Of a DNA stretch of 64,000 nucleotides, positions 54,926 through 63,243 are shown one piece after another. The notes below the pieces were generated by a model that made no database searches, was not told where the DNA came from, and saw only the letters and a program-made list of their open reading frames with translations. Each line of letters begins with the position of its first letter. Position 1 is the first letter of the stretch. Position numbers and translations under genes: made by a program. The DNA is from Symbiodinium sp. CCMP2592 (Eukaryota > Sar > Dinophyceae > Suessiales > Symbiodiniaceae). Location: contig CAJNDT010003868.1 of NCBI GenBank assembly GCA_905221615.1, positions 124,001-188,000 of the forward strand, in the 5' to 3' direction.

Positions 54926-55040
54926 TCAGGCATATTTTTTTCGACGATGTAGCTCCATCTGAACTCGAACTCGATCGAGATTTTCTGCCAGTAGCATAAG
55001 CAAACGAGACAGAAATAGGGGACCGCTCCTATATAGGGCC
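54926..55040 (-). CDS. Coding-like island, minus strand
   Basis: Reads LFLSRLLMLLAENLDRVRVQ, then MELHRRKKYA and stop. A second minus-strand frame is open, so the phase is unsure. Confidence 0.35.
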
Positions 55041-55204
55041 TTCGGCCAATTAATCAAACAAACGCCGCGGTTCAAGCTAACCCTAAACCCTACAACCCGA
55101 TACCCTACCAGCACCCCCCAACTACCCTCTGCCATAGCCTTTGTATCTTCAACAAGTATGAAGGACGGTAAGAGCTCTATTAATCCCTTCCCCCTAATAT
55201 TAAA

Positions 55205-55800
55205 CGCCTCCCCCCCTAATATAAAAACTGGATTCCGGAGGTTTAGTTTTTATATTAGGGGGGGTTTCGGGTCCTGCGGGTATGAGTCGGAGTGACAGCA
55301 ATTAATCAGTAATGAGGCAGCCAGACAGTCAGACAGCCAGAGCCCGAAAGCTCTAAGCCATAAACCTCAAACATAACACCCAACAACCCCCCCTTATATT
55401 AAAACTAATTAGCTAATAACTGGCTCCAGCCTAATTAAAACTTAAAACCCTAAGCCTTAAACCTCGAGCCCCAAACCCTAAAGTCCTGAGCCCTAAACTT
55501 TAAGCCCTCAAGCCCTGGGCCCTAAAGCTTTAGCCCTGAGCCCTAAACCCTTAAACCCTAAAGCTCTCGTGTCTCTTTAGTACTGCTGTAATTAATCTTT
55601 GCCTCTATAATTAAAGCCCTGAGCCCTAAACCCTTAAAACCTAAAGCTCTGGTGTCTTTAGTATTACGGTAGTCTTCCTTCAATTAAAACACATACAGAT
55701 CTGCCACCCCCCCTAATGTTGCCCCCTTTAAATTGAATGCGGGGCCCGAACCCGCGAAATTCCGGGGGCCGGCAGTTTTTATATTAGGGGGGGGGGGGTT
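55205..55800. mobile_element. Possible TIR element, ends CCCTAATATAAAAACTG
   Basis: CCCCCCCTAATATAAAAACTG at 55205 is mirrored by CAGTTTTTATATTAGGGG near 55770-55800. An internal mirrored copy at 55239-55265 makes the left end a hairpin. The interior is CCCTAAA-like with AGACAGCC repeats and no gene. No target duplication identified. Confidence 0.5.
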
Positions 55801-55825
55801 GAATGTTCAGGGGAAGCGATTACAG

Positions 55826-55909
55826 GGTACCAGGGGGTGCTGGTACACCCGAGACCTGGAACTCGAGCATTCTTCTCGGAGTTTACGACTTCGGGCTTTC
55901 AGGGCTTAG
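55826..55909 (+). CDS. Candidate exon with stop
   Basis: After GAAGCGATTACAG the frame reads GTRGCWYTRDLELEHSSRSL, then RLRAFRA and TAG. An overlapping frame is open too. Confidence 0.38.
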   Translation, partial: GTRGCWYTRDLELEHSSRSLRLRAFRA

Positions 55910-56065
55910 ACTCTTCAGGTTTTGTTGGGCTTGCCTGGATCCTACCAAACCTTCTTTTTTAGGGCTCCCTGCTTTCCTCATATATGTCCTTCAAAAAGGT
56001 AGGTGATCTGGGGTCTGGCTTGGGTGCTTCGGGTTTAGGGCTTGAGGAGGCTTGGGTACCCAAAG

Positions 56066-56153
56066 GGTCCTAGGTACTGTTATGGGGGATACTTCCCGAA
56101 ATCATAATAATTCCTAATATAGAAACCCTACATTCTACCATATAGGGGTAGGT
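56066..56153. repeat. Palindromic element, GGGGGATACTTCCC family
   Basis: Left arm CCCAAAGGGTCCTAGGTACT; the right arm is shortened. Confidence 0.65.
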
Positions 56154-56212
56154 GTTCTTCGTAGACAGGTTTAGCGTGTTGTCAGTTTCGGGGCTTTCAT
56201 GGACCAGGTCCG

Positions 56213-56322
56213 CCCTAAGGCTCCATGTACCCTTATAGTAGATACTTAGGCACTAAAGTAGCTACATAGGGACCCCTTTAAGGCCAAAGTATCTACTATA
56301 AAGATACATGGAGCCTTTGGGT
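56213..56322. repeat. Palindromic element, CTCCATGTACCC family
   Basis: Arms CCCTAAGGCTCCATGTACCC and the mirror ACATGGAGCCTTTGGG. Confidence 0.85.
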
Positions 56323-56338
56323 TATGAGCCTTGCTTAG

Positions 56339-56440
56339 CTTCCTTGCGCTCGTAAAGCTTCTCCAATCCCACGGACCCGCAAGCTTTGACAAGTCGAACA
56401 ACCCAGACCTGCTGAAGTCCCTGAACTCATGGAATACACC
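56339..56440 (+). CDS. Candidate coding exon, unknown protein
   Basis: After the acceptor GAGCCTTGCTTAG and one base the frame reads FLALVKLLQSHGPASFDKSN, then NPDLLKSLNSWNT. Strong protein-like composition. It runs to the edge of a palindromic fragment, and no canonical donor is seen. The minus strand is also open. Confidence 0.5.
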
Positions 56441-56601
56441 TAAAGTCATACTAAGGGTCCTGCTATGATTTCAGGCCTTGACAGATTTTGGAAGCCCCTT
56501 AGAATCTATACTGAAGCAGCCCCAAATGCTAAGGTAACACACGCAGACTGACTAAAGTGACCAAGCCAAATCGAGACATTATGCGCAGGTGACTATTGAA
56601 G

Positions 56602-56657
56602 GTCCCAAAGGTGGCCCTCCGCAGTCGATCCTCGCGCAGTCTTCAAGAGAGCTTAAG
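56602..56657 (+). CDS. Candidate coding exon
   Basis: The acceptor TGACTATTGAAG and donor GTGTAT enclose 56 nt reading VPKVALRSRSSRSLQESL in phase 0, an arginine/serine-rich stretch. Confidence 0.45.
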
Positions 56658-56915
56658 GTGTATGTGTGACATGTGTGCATGTCTATATTCGCAAAGACAC
56701 ACATGAACTAAAGAGATGTATAAACATATAGAACTAAATATGTATCCTTGAGTGTATGTATGTCTGCATGGACGCATCGTGCATTCATGCATGCATGCAT
56801 GCTGCTCACAGCCCTTTACACGCAGCTCGGATCTATACATCAACTGGTTCAACAGCAGCTCGGGTGAGGTTTAGTTCTTGTTGCTAATGCATCCCCCCAA
56901 ATCTTCTTTTGGCAG

Positions 56916-57175
56916 CCAGTACACGGCCCCCACAGCCTCAATGCCGGCACCGTTACGAAGAAGGGGACTCTTCGAGCTGCTCTCAGACTAGAGAAGCCTT
57001 AAGTAACACCGGAGAGAGAGCACGGAATAGAGTCCTATGTACCGACGAATCAGAGCCAGCAAAACACCCTAAAAGCTTACGCCAAGGAGCATCCTGGCCC
57101 GCTTCTGGGAGCCCGGCACAAGCAAGTTACCCGCCTTCCAGCGCCTGGGGCGAATCTTCTTACGGCGGTTTCTGG
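56916..57175 (+). CDS. Candidate long exon, disordered
   Basis: A very strong acceptor AATCTTCTTTTGGCAG and donor GTTTGG. In the longest frame 86 codons read STRPPQPQCRHRYEEGDSSS and later EPAKHPKSLRQGASWPASGS and SAWGESSYGGFW. A shorter alternative frame (PVHGPHSLNAGTVTKKG) stops early. Likely an intrinsically disordered segment if the long frame is right. Confidence 0.48.
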
Positions 57176-57343
57176 GTTTGGGGTTCAGGGTTTAGCGGTT
57201 CGGACTATATAATATGAGTCGTCAGATGGAGCTCCCCGGTGCGGGGTTGGACCCGATGTTGTTTGTTTTGGAGGGGTCTGAGAGTCTGAGCGTTTCAGGT
57301 TCACAATCGAATTCCTGCTATAGAAATACTTTCTACTATACAG

Positions 57344-57411
57344 GTGCTCAGGAGGCGTTTTGGCTTGTGGGATTCAGGGTTTCGCTTCCGGATTTTCGTT
57401 GTCTTCAAAAG
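57344..57411 (+). CDS. Candidate coding exon
   Basis: The acceptor TTTCTACTATACAG and donor GTTCTT; after two bases it reads AQEAFWLVGFRVSLPDFRCL, then QK. Confidence 0.42.
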
Positions 57412-57678
57412 GTTCTTACTTCAAGAAGACTGTCGCATGCATTAAGATAGCTAGCCTGGGAAATGGGTAGTTTTCCAGCTTAGGGTCCTTTCTTAGGTCC
57501 CCAATTCAAAAGAGTACGGCATCCTTGTTTAGAGAACTACTCAAATCGAGGTACCTCAGGTAGGGTTCCTCTCGCAGAAATAAGCATACTACATAGTTTC
57601 ATTAAGTATCCCCCCCAGAAAAAGGTACTTACCCTAAACCCAAAACCCAAAAAGGAGCCTTCAAAAAATAAAAACGAG

Positions 57679-57769
57679 GTACCTCTACGACCCGAACATC
57701 AAGAAGTTCGAGAAGGTTGGGGAGCTGATGCCCAACACGGATGCAGCGCAGCTGGGACCGAACCGATAG
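57679..57769 (+). CDS. Candidate terminal exon, unknown protein
   Basis: After the acceptor AATAAAAACGAG and one base, 29 codons read YLYDPNIKKFEKVGELMPNT, then DAAQLGPNR and TAG at 57767. Codons end almost only in C or G, in marked contrast to the A/T-rich acceptor. One of the most convincing host exons here; family not identified. Confidence 0.62.
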
Positions 57770-58107
57770 AGCCCGAAGGATCCCCTTAGGGTTCCTTTAA
57801 AGGGGTCTATAAGGCTTCCTTTAAATGGGCCACAGTAAGGGTTCTATAGGTTCCCCTCAAAAGGGCTACATATTACACCCTAAACCCCAAATCCTGAACC
57901 CAAAGTTAAGCCAGAGTCCTATGAGCCGTAGACCATTACTTAGGGTTTAGGCTTAAGGGGAACAGCGCTTGTGAATCTACTGTCTGGTGCTTAGTAGGGA
58001 ATGGGGGAGCGGACCCCTATAGTAGTCCCTATATAATCCTAAAACCCTAAACCCTAAACCTTAACCTAAATGCTGTAATAGTCTCCTTAACCCATTCCCG
58101 ACTACTA

Positions 58108-58218
58108 GGACCCAGAGTAGGCCCTTATTCCCTTTTTAAGGTTTCAGGTTCCCTTATAAGCCCCTTTAAACCAAAAAGGGCACCCTTTTTATTCCTAGGT
58201 TACTCTTAGGCCTAGACT
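58108..58218. repeat. Palindromic element, CTAGGACCCAGAGTAGGCCC family
   Basis: Starts CTAGGACCCAGAGTAGGCCC, ends TTACTCTTAGGCCTAG; ACTA lies outside both ends. Confidence 0.8.
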
Positions 58219-58238
58219 AAGAGCCAGACAGTCTAAAG

Positions 58239-58311
58239 CAAGGCGATCTTCATCGCGGAGCCGTGGAAGAGCGAGGGAACAGAACGCGTGGGAGCGGCAA
58301 CGAAACAATAG
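58239..58311 (+). CDS. Candidate terminal exon
   Basis: After GACAGTCTAAAG and one base it reads KAIFIAEPWKSEGTERVGAA, then TKQ and TAG, with G/C-ending codons. A second frame (QGDLHRGAVEERGNRTRG) runs to a GTTTAG donor, so either phase is possible. Confidence 0.48.
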
Positions 58312-58455
58312 AGCCACGGTTTAGGGTTTAGGGACAAACAAAATGTGAAGGAAGCATACAGCATGGCGTGCATTCATACACAACATAGAGGCCTGGATAA
58401 TTGCTAGGGGGCCTTGGGGTTCTTCAGTATGTCTCTACGTATACGACGCCTTCTG

Positions 58456-58611
58456 TCAATCCTTCGTGCTGCTATGAGCCTTTGCTGGGGGACTGCTTTC
58501 CGAGTACACTGATCGGATTTTGGTACCAGGAACCAGGCAGAGCATAGTAGTTGTCCGGGAAATCATATTGAGAATCTCAATCTTTTGGTTTTTGTTTATG
58601 TATTTGCAAAC
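58456..58611 (-). CDS. Candidate terminal exon, minus strand
   Basis: After the acceptor CGGGGTTTAAG, 51 codons read VCKYINKNQKIEILNMISRT, then TTMLCLVPGTKIRSVYSESS and PPAKAHSSTKD, then TGA. Protein-like composition; family unknown. Confidence 0.52.
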   Translation of the reverse strand, partial: VCKYINKNQKIEILNMISRTTTMLCLVPGTKIRSVYSESSPPAKAHSSTKD

Positions 58612-58748
58612 CTTAAACCCCGAACGGTAACGCGCAGTCGGCACTAACCCGAAACCCCACGCCCCTCACAGTAATCCTTCCAGTGGCCTTCTAGTACCTT
58701 GCAGGAACCATCCCAACACAAGCATAGCCTAAAGGTACAGCTACAAAG

Positions 58749-58835
58749 ACCTGATGAAGACCTTGGCGCACTCGTCGCCATGGGTTGTTCTTCCATCCAT
58801 TACAGGCACCCGGGACTGCTTTGTTTGGGATCTCG
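58749..58835 (+). CDS. Candidate coding exon
   Basis: After GCTACAAAG and two bases it reads LMKTLAHSSPWVVLPSITGT, then RDCFVWDL, ending at a strong GTAAGA donor. An internal acceptor (CCATCCATTACAG) could start a shorter exon. Confidence 0.48.
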
Positions 58836-59042
58836 GTAAGAACCTGGGATTAGGATGGTACAGCAACTTTTATGCTTTCCTGAAAATGTACATGTGTTGT
58901 CTAAACCCACCTCAACATCTCCTCTTTTTGGGCCATATGTGTTTGGAAGTCATCTGAAAAAGACTCTTCTCTTTCTGGGGTGTTGAAAAGGCTACCCTCT
59001 TCAAACTAGTTAAGTTCCTTGGCAAGGACCCAGCTCTTTCAG

Positions 59043-59108
59043 CACCCGTTCACCGTTGGGTTGGGGCTGTTCGGGCTCAGGGGCAACGAGTGGGCCAACA
59101 GCACCTAA
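59043..59108 (+). CDS. Candidate terminal exon, glycine/leucine-rich
   Basis: After the strong acceptor CCCAGCTCTTTCAG, 21 codons read HPFTVGLGLFGLRGNEWANS, then T and TAA, with G/C-ending codons. It may belong to the same gene as 58749-58835, but an intermediate exon would be needed to fix the phase. Confidence 0.55.
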   Translation, partial: HPFTVGLGLFGLRGNEWANST

Positions 59109-59150
59109 TTGAATAGACATCAAGGCTCTAGGGCCCCTGACAACCCAAAG

Positions 59151-59264
59151 GGTCCTAGGTACTGTTACGGGGGATACTTCCCCAAATCATAATAGTAATT
59201 CCTACTATAGAAACCCTACATTCTACTATATTCTACTATATAGGTACTTTGGACCCTTAGGGCA
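59151..59264. repeat. Palindromic element, GGGGGATACTTCCC family
   Basis: Arms CCCAAAGGGTCCTAGGTACT and the mirror AGGTACTTTGGACCCTTAGG. Confidence 0.8.
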
Positions 59265-59459
59265 ACAATTCCATAAGGCTCAAGAAAGCCCCACAGCCGG
59301 TTAGAGATTCTCGGTGTATTGGATGTAGGTAGCGCGCACCCTAAATCTGTAAATCCTCAACCTTGCACCCTAATAATTGTTTTTCAATTCGGAATCCTTA
59401 ACCCGAAACTCTACACTCCAATGACACCGAGAAAGGCATCAAATCTCAGACCCTAAGTA

Positions 59460-59580
59460 TCATGTGGGTGGTTGTCAAAAATTAGGGTCCCTTTTCGGGT
59501 CCCTACGATAATACGGCACCTATTATTTAGAAAAAATAAGGTACCCAACAAGGGTCCCTAACTTTTACAACCACCCATGT
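59460..59580. repeat. Palindromic element, GGGTGGTTGTCAAAAATTAGG family
   Basis: Arms CATGTGGGTGGTTGTCAAAA and the mirror TTTTACAACCACCCATGTG. Relatives at 32580-32667 and 61756-61857. Confidence 0.85.
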
Positions 59581-59599
59581 GTCTTCACTGATAGCTCAG

Positions 59600-59652
59600 G
59601 TGCAGCTGCGGGCATCTTCTTGCTTGGCTTCCTCGCAGGCCTTCGAACATAA
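59600..59652 (+). CDS. Candidate terminal exon with hydrophobic C-terminus
   Basis: After ACTGATAGCTCAG and two bases it reads AAAGIFLLGFLAGLRT and stops at TAA. Could be a C-terminal membrane anchor. Confidence 0.45.
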
Positions 59653-60171
59653 TGGGTTTTGGGTTCGGGGCTTTAGGGTTTATGGTTTAGGAACTTCGGG
59701 TTTGGGGTTTAGGGTTGACATAGGATTTAAAGTTTCGGGTTTTTGGTTTGCACGTTCGTAGGCTTTTGAAGCTAGGGCATGGTGTCATTTTTGTTGGTGG
59801 GTTTGCTCTGGTTGTGCAAGCGTCGACACTAACCAGAAGACGGCTTCCGCAGTAGCCTATCTGTAGTGTGTTCCGAATACAGACTTACTTGTGGAGGCAG
59901 GGTCATCATGCTATTATATAAACTTGTCCAGCCCGCTTGTGCGTGTGATGTTTTTGTGACGCCTTAACGCGCGGAACCACAAGCCCCGAACCTCCAAACC
60001 TTATGCCCTGCAACACCTGGCCTTGAATCCTACACCCCAAAAACTCAAAGCCGCAAAGAGCCTGCAATAACTCAGAACCCTAAGCCCTAACCCCGAAAAT
60101 CCCAAACCCTAAACCCCTACACCCTAATCCGTAAACAATTCGCGGATAACCCCGAATCCGACCCAGCGCAG

Positions 60172-60269
60172 GTGGAGTTGCCGAATTCGGTGGTGAACGT
60201 GCCGTGCGGCGTCTCCGTCGTGTGCGACAGTTCAGGCTGGTTATGGTGCCGGAACAAGGAACCCTCAAG
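60172..60269 (+). CDS. Candidate coding exon, Cys-containing
   Basis: After the acceptor CGACCCAGCGCAG it reads VELPNSVVNVPCGVSVVCDS, then SGWLWCRNKEPS, ending at a GTCGGT donor in phase 2. Codons are G/C-ending. The phase matches the candidate exon at 60339. Beta-rich and cysteine-bearing; family unknown. Confidence 0.58.
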
Positions 60270-60338
60270 GTCGGTTCTTAGGGTTCCGGAAGGGGTTAAT
60301 CAGGATATGCTCACGGTTTCGTATGTGTTTTTGCAAAG

Positions 60339-60382
60339 TGCTCTGGCAGGCTTCACGGCTATTTGGCTGACCCTAAAGCGCA
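60339..60382 (+). CDS. Candidate exon phase-matched to 60172
   Basis: After GTTTTTGCAAAG, one base completes the codon left by the previous exon, then ALAGFTAIWLTLKR, ending at a GTTTAG donor that starts TTTAGGG-like DNA. An alternative frame reads CSGRLHGYLADPKAQ. Confidence 0.42.
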
Positions 60383-60404
60383 GTTTAGGGTTTATACGGT
60401 TTAG

Positions 60405-60480
60405 GGGCCCCGCAAGCTTCAAACAGTCATGGCCTTTGCACGCGACAGCCTTTAGGCACGAGTCCGAGCAAGCCTTGAAT
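60405..60480 (-). CDS. Candidate Cys-rich exon, minus strand
   Basis: After TGTGTTTTAAG and one base it reads FKACSDSCLKAVACKGHDCL, then KLAGP. Four regularly spaced cysteines; the plus strand is also open. Confidence 0.42.
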
Positions 60481-60614
60481 CTTAAAACACAAACGTAGCA
60501 CAGCTCACAAAATCCACCGCAATGCCCCTGCAAACTAAAACCCTGGAAGCCCCACAAAGCCCTACTGTACGGCCGTACAGAACTCTCTTTAAACCTTCAC
60601 AGCACCTCTATACA

Positions 60615-60713
60615 TTAGAAGCTTAATAGTGACCATAAGGACTATATAGGAGTATATTAGGGCCCTATTATATTCCTATTATACCACTATTACAGGGTGG
60701 GGGCAGCTTCTAA
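60615..60713. mobile_element. MITE with 8-bp target duplication, left arm shortened
   Basis: TTAGAAGCTGCCCCC family. TCTATACA at 60607-60614 and 60714-60721. Confidence 0.88.
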
Positions 60714-61189
60714 TCTATACAATCCTTTCGAACCCTTTTAAAACCCAAGAGAGCCTCACCTCCACACAGCCCTATCAAGCCCCTAAGGCCCTGCAAATCC
60801 GCATAGAAGGAACCCCTAAAGAACCTTGATAGCCCTTGAACCCAGTACAGGTACCCTAATCTAATCATCCAGGCCATAATAGCCCCTGATTAAAACCTCG
60901 TCATCCCCTTAGAGAAACCCTTTCTGAAGGAACCCCAGTCTAGCTATCGAAGCTGGTGCAAGATTATAGACTCAGATGTCCCATAGACCTGAAGCAAGGA
61001 ATACTCTCTAAATCATGTTAGAGATCATATGTTACTTTAAGACATATTCCTTACTTGGGGATATTGAGACATTGACATCCAAACCCTAAACATAGGGACC
61101 TAGAAAGAACGTACGCATAAGTATTTACAGGGATATCCCTATCTTATTGGGCTTCCTTGCAAGTGTATTTATATGGGATATCCTTATCC

Positions 61190-61270
61190 TAAACCCCTAA
61201 GCCCCTAAACCTGTAAACCCCTACACCCCCAAACCCCTACACCCCTAAACCCCAAACCCCCGAACCCCTC
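61190..61270. repeat. Degenerate CCCTAAA tract
   Basis: CCCTAAACCCC and CCCTACACCCC units; matching GGTTTAGGGGG units occur after the next candidate exon at 61380-61530. Confidence 0.85.
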
Positions 61271-61306
61271 TGTGTGTTTTCTGGTGGTTTCTTTTTGAAC
61301 CGGAAG

Positions 61307-61372
61307 ATCTGGGCGCGGAGGCTCCACGAAGAGGAGGTCTTCCAGCGTGCCTTTTCACTGCCAGCCGCTGGG
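61307..61372 (+). CDS. Candidate coding exon
   Basis: After the acceptor TTTTTGAACCGGAAG the frame reads IWARRLHEEEVFQRAFSLPA, then AGP. A charged helix with G/C-ending codons. The donor is uncertain (GTCTTC inside, or a GC type at the end). CCCTAAA lies upstream and TTTAGGG downstream. Confidence 0.5.
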
Positions 61373-61525
61373 CCTAGGGGGTTGTGAGTTTAGGGGTTTT
61401 GGGTTTAGGGGGTTAGTGGATTAGGGGGTTTAAGTTTAGGGGGTTAGGGGGTTTAGGTTTGAAGGTTTAGGGCCCAGGGGTTGTAGGGTTTATGGCGTCA
61501 GGGTTTTAGGGTTCAGGGTCTAGGG

Positions 61526-61622
61526 GTCTACCAACAATCTCCATTGTGGTTCCATTGTGGTTGACCCACCTTGATACTTAGGATCAGGTAACCACCAAGG
61601 AACCACAACGGAGATTACAATT
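61526..61622. repeat. Palindromic element, AATCTCCATTGTGGTTCC
   Basis: Arms AATCTCCATTGTGGTTCC and the mirror GGAACCACAACGGAGATT. Confidence 0.8.
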
Positions 61623-61755
61623 TAATAGGGTTTACATCGGGTTCCGGGCTTTTGGGGATTTCTGAGTTTGGGGATTCAGGGTTTAAAATCAAATTGTGTT
61701 TAGTGCCTTCGCTGGCAGGTGGTCTCCTGGGTTTTCCCCTTTCCATATTTACGGT

Positions 61756-61857
61756 TCTATATGGGTAGTTGTCAAAATTAGGGTCCCTTTTTGGGTACCC
61801 TAAATCTTAGGTGCCGTATTACAATAAGGACACCTAATACTGACAACCACCCATATA
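61756..61857. repeat. Palindromic element, GGGTAGTTGTCAAAATTAGG family
   Basis: Arms TATATGGGTAGTTGTCAAAA and the mirror ACAACCACCCATATA. Confidence 0.82.
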
Positions 61858-61936
61858 GCACACTCTTTGGGAGGTGAGAATCCAGGGGGGTTCTGTCGCG
61901 GGTTCAGACGCGTCGCATGTAGTCAGCTGAGGTTCT

Positions 61937-62030
61937 ACCCTAAGGCCCCAAAGTAGTTCTTTTTTGGGGTTCATATCTAGAGTCCTATAAGGTAATCCCC
62001 AAAAAGGAGCTATTTCGGGGCCTATGGGTA
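61937..62030. repeat. Palindromic element, AAGGCCCCAAAGTAGTTC family
   Basis: Arms ACCCTAAGGCCCCAAAGTAG and the mirror TTTCGGGGCCTATGGGT. Confidence 0.85.
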
Positions 62031-62107
62031 TTGCGGTTCCGGGTTGACGGCTTGCAGTTTAAGTGTTCAGGGATGAGCGAACCCACCTCAAACCCCTAAA
62101 CTTGGTG

Positions 62108-62202
62108 TTCTTCTGGTTGGCTCTTAGGACTTTAACTTTTTGGGTTAATAAGGAGGCTAGAAGTTTAACTTTTAGGAGAGGTCCAGAAGTCAGCCAAGTA
62201 AA
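62108..62202. repeat. Palindromic element, TTCTGGTTGGCTCTTA family
   Basis: Left TTCTTCTGGTTGGCTCTTAG, right GTCCAGAAGTCAGCCAAG. Confidence 0.75.
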
Positions 62203-62279
62203 CCTGAAGCAAAACCCTACACTTTGGCACCTCACTACCCTCAAAGCCCCGCCTCCCTGTTTGGATCTCCCGGATCTCT

Positions 62280-62510
62280 CCTAAACCCGACCCTCCATAA
62301 AGCCCCCAAGGCCTAAAGAAGCTTCTAAGCCCTAAAACCGCAACCAACCCATGAAGCCCTAAACCTCAAAGCCTTAAACCCTGAACTCCACACCTGAAAC
62401 CCTAAACCCCAAATCCCAAACTTGAAGCCCTACCTTAAACCCTAAACTCATAAACCCCACACCTTCAACCCTAAACCCCAAACCATATACAAAACTATAA
62501 ACCTTCTACG
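62280..62510. repeat. Degenerate CCCTAAA tract
   Basis: CCCTAAACCCC, CCTAAAGCC and similar units, ending near a minus-strand donor at 62520. Confidence 0.8.
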
Positions 62511-62520
62511 CCTTACTTAC

Positions 62521-62620
62521 CCTCGCGATATCGGAGGACATGGCCTCGCCGCTGATGACGGGCACCCATTCCATGAGCGATGCGCCTCAACCGGCTCCTC
62601 GCTTCCGACACAGGCGCCAT
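62521..62620 (-). CDS. Candidate exon, possibly a first exon
   Basis: Minus strand. Ends at a strong GTAAGTAAG donor. One frame opens at an ATG (62620) with MAPVSEARSRLRRIAHGMGA; another reads SLMEWVPVISGEAMSSDIAR. Both are protein-like, so the frame is open, but the donor is one of the best in the window. Confidence 0.48.
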
Positions 62621-62727
62621 GCTTTACAGGGTCTGTAACCCTATAAGGGTCCGAATAGGGGTTCCTTTAAGGGATCTCTTAAGGGGTCCTTTAAGGGTTC
62701 CTATAAGGGTTTAGGGTTATAGTCATA

Positions 62728-62850
62728 GGGACCCAAAACAGCACATAAGCAAAAGTTAGGATAGGGATATCCCAGATACATCCCCTAGAAGCCCAATAAG
62801 GTAGGGATATCCCTATAAAATGCTTATGTTTATGTGCTTTTGGGGGTCCC
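62728..62850. mobile_element. MITE with 8-bp target duplication, GGGACCCAAAA family
   Basis: Inverted ends GGGACCCAAAACAGCACATA and the mirror TGTGCTTTTGGGGGTCCC. TAGTCATA lies at 62720-62727 and 62851-62858. The interior has a GATAGGGATATCCC palindrome also found near 61130-61190. Confidence 0.85.
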
Positions 62851-62906
62851 TAGTCATAGGGATTTAAGGAAGTATAGTCCCCAATCCCATGCTTTATAGG
62901 GTCTGT

Positions 62907-63008
62907 AACCCTAAGGGTCCATGTACACAAGTAGTATGTACATTGGCCTTAAAGTCCCTATCATAGAGCCCAAAGCATATACTGTTTGGGTACACATACC
63001 CTTAGGGC
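62907..63008. repeat. Palindromic element, AGGGTCCATGTAC family
   Basis: Arms CCCTAAGGGTCCATGTACAC and the mirror GTACACATACCCTTAGGG. Confidence 0.75.
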
Positions 63009-63147
63009 TTTATAGGGTCTGCAAGGTTTAGAATTTAGATTTTAGAGTTTAGGGTATATGGGGCTTATAGGGTTTAGGGTATCTTATAGTGTTCGTAAGA
63101 GTTTAGGATTTAGAATTTGTGCTTTGTTGTGTTCTCGGTTCCTGTGT

Positions 63148-63243
63148 AGTACGTACCCTTTTCCCTTTTGATTTAGGGTCCCCTTCTAAACCGAGCAGTA
63201 AGAAGAAGGGTACCCTTGTCATTAAGGGTCTGCTCAGTAACCT
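63148..63243. repeat. Palindromic element, TACCCTTTTCCC variant
   Basis: Arms GTACCCTTTTCCCTTTTGAT and a right part with AAGGGTACCCTTGTC; a distant relative of the family at 17090. Confidence 0.55.

Noticed and set aside
62059-62347. Overlapping frames around 62063-62347 as a gene
   Set aside because: Most of the length is a palindromic element and CCCTAAA-like DNA; no splice pair or protein-like segment stands out.
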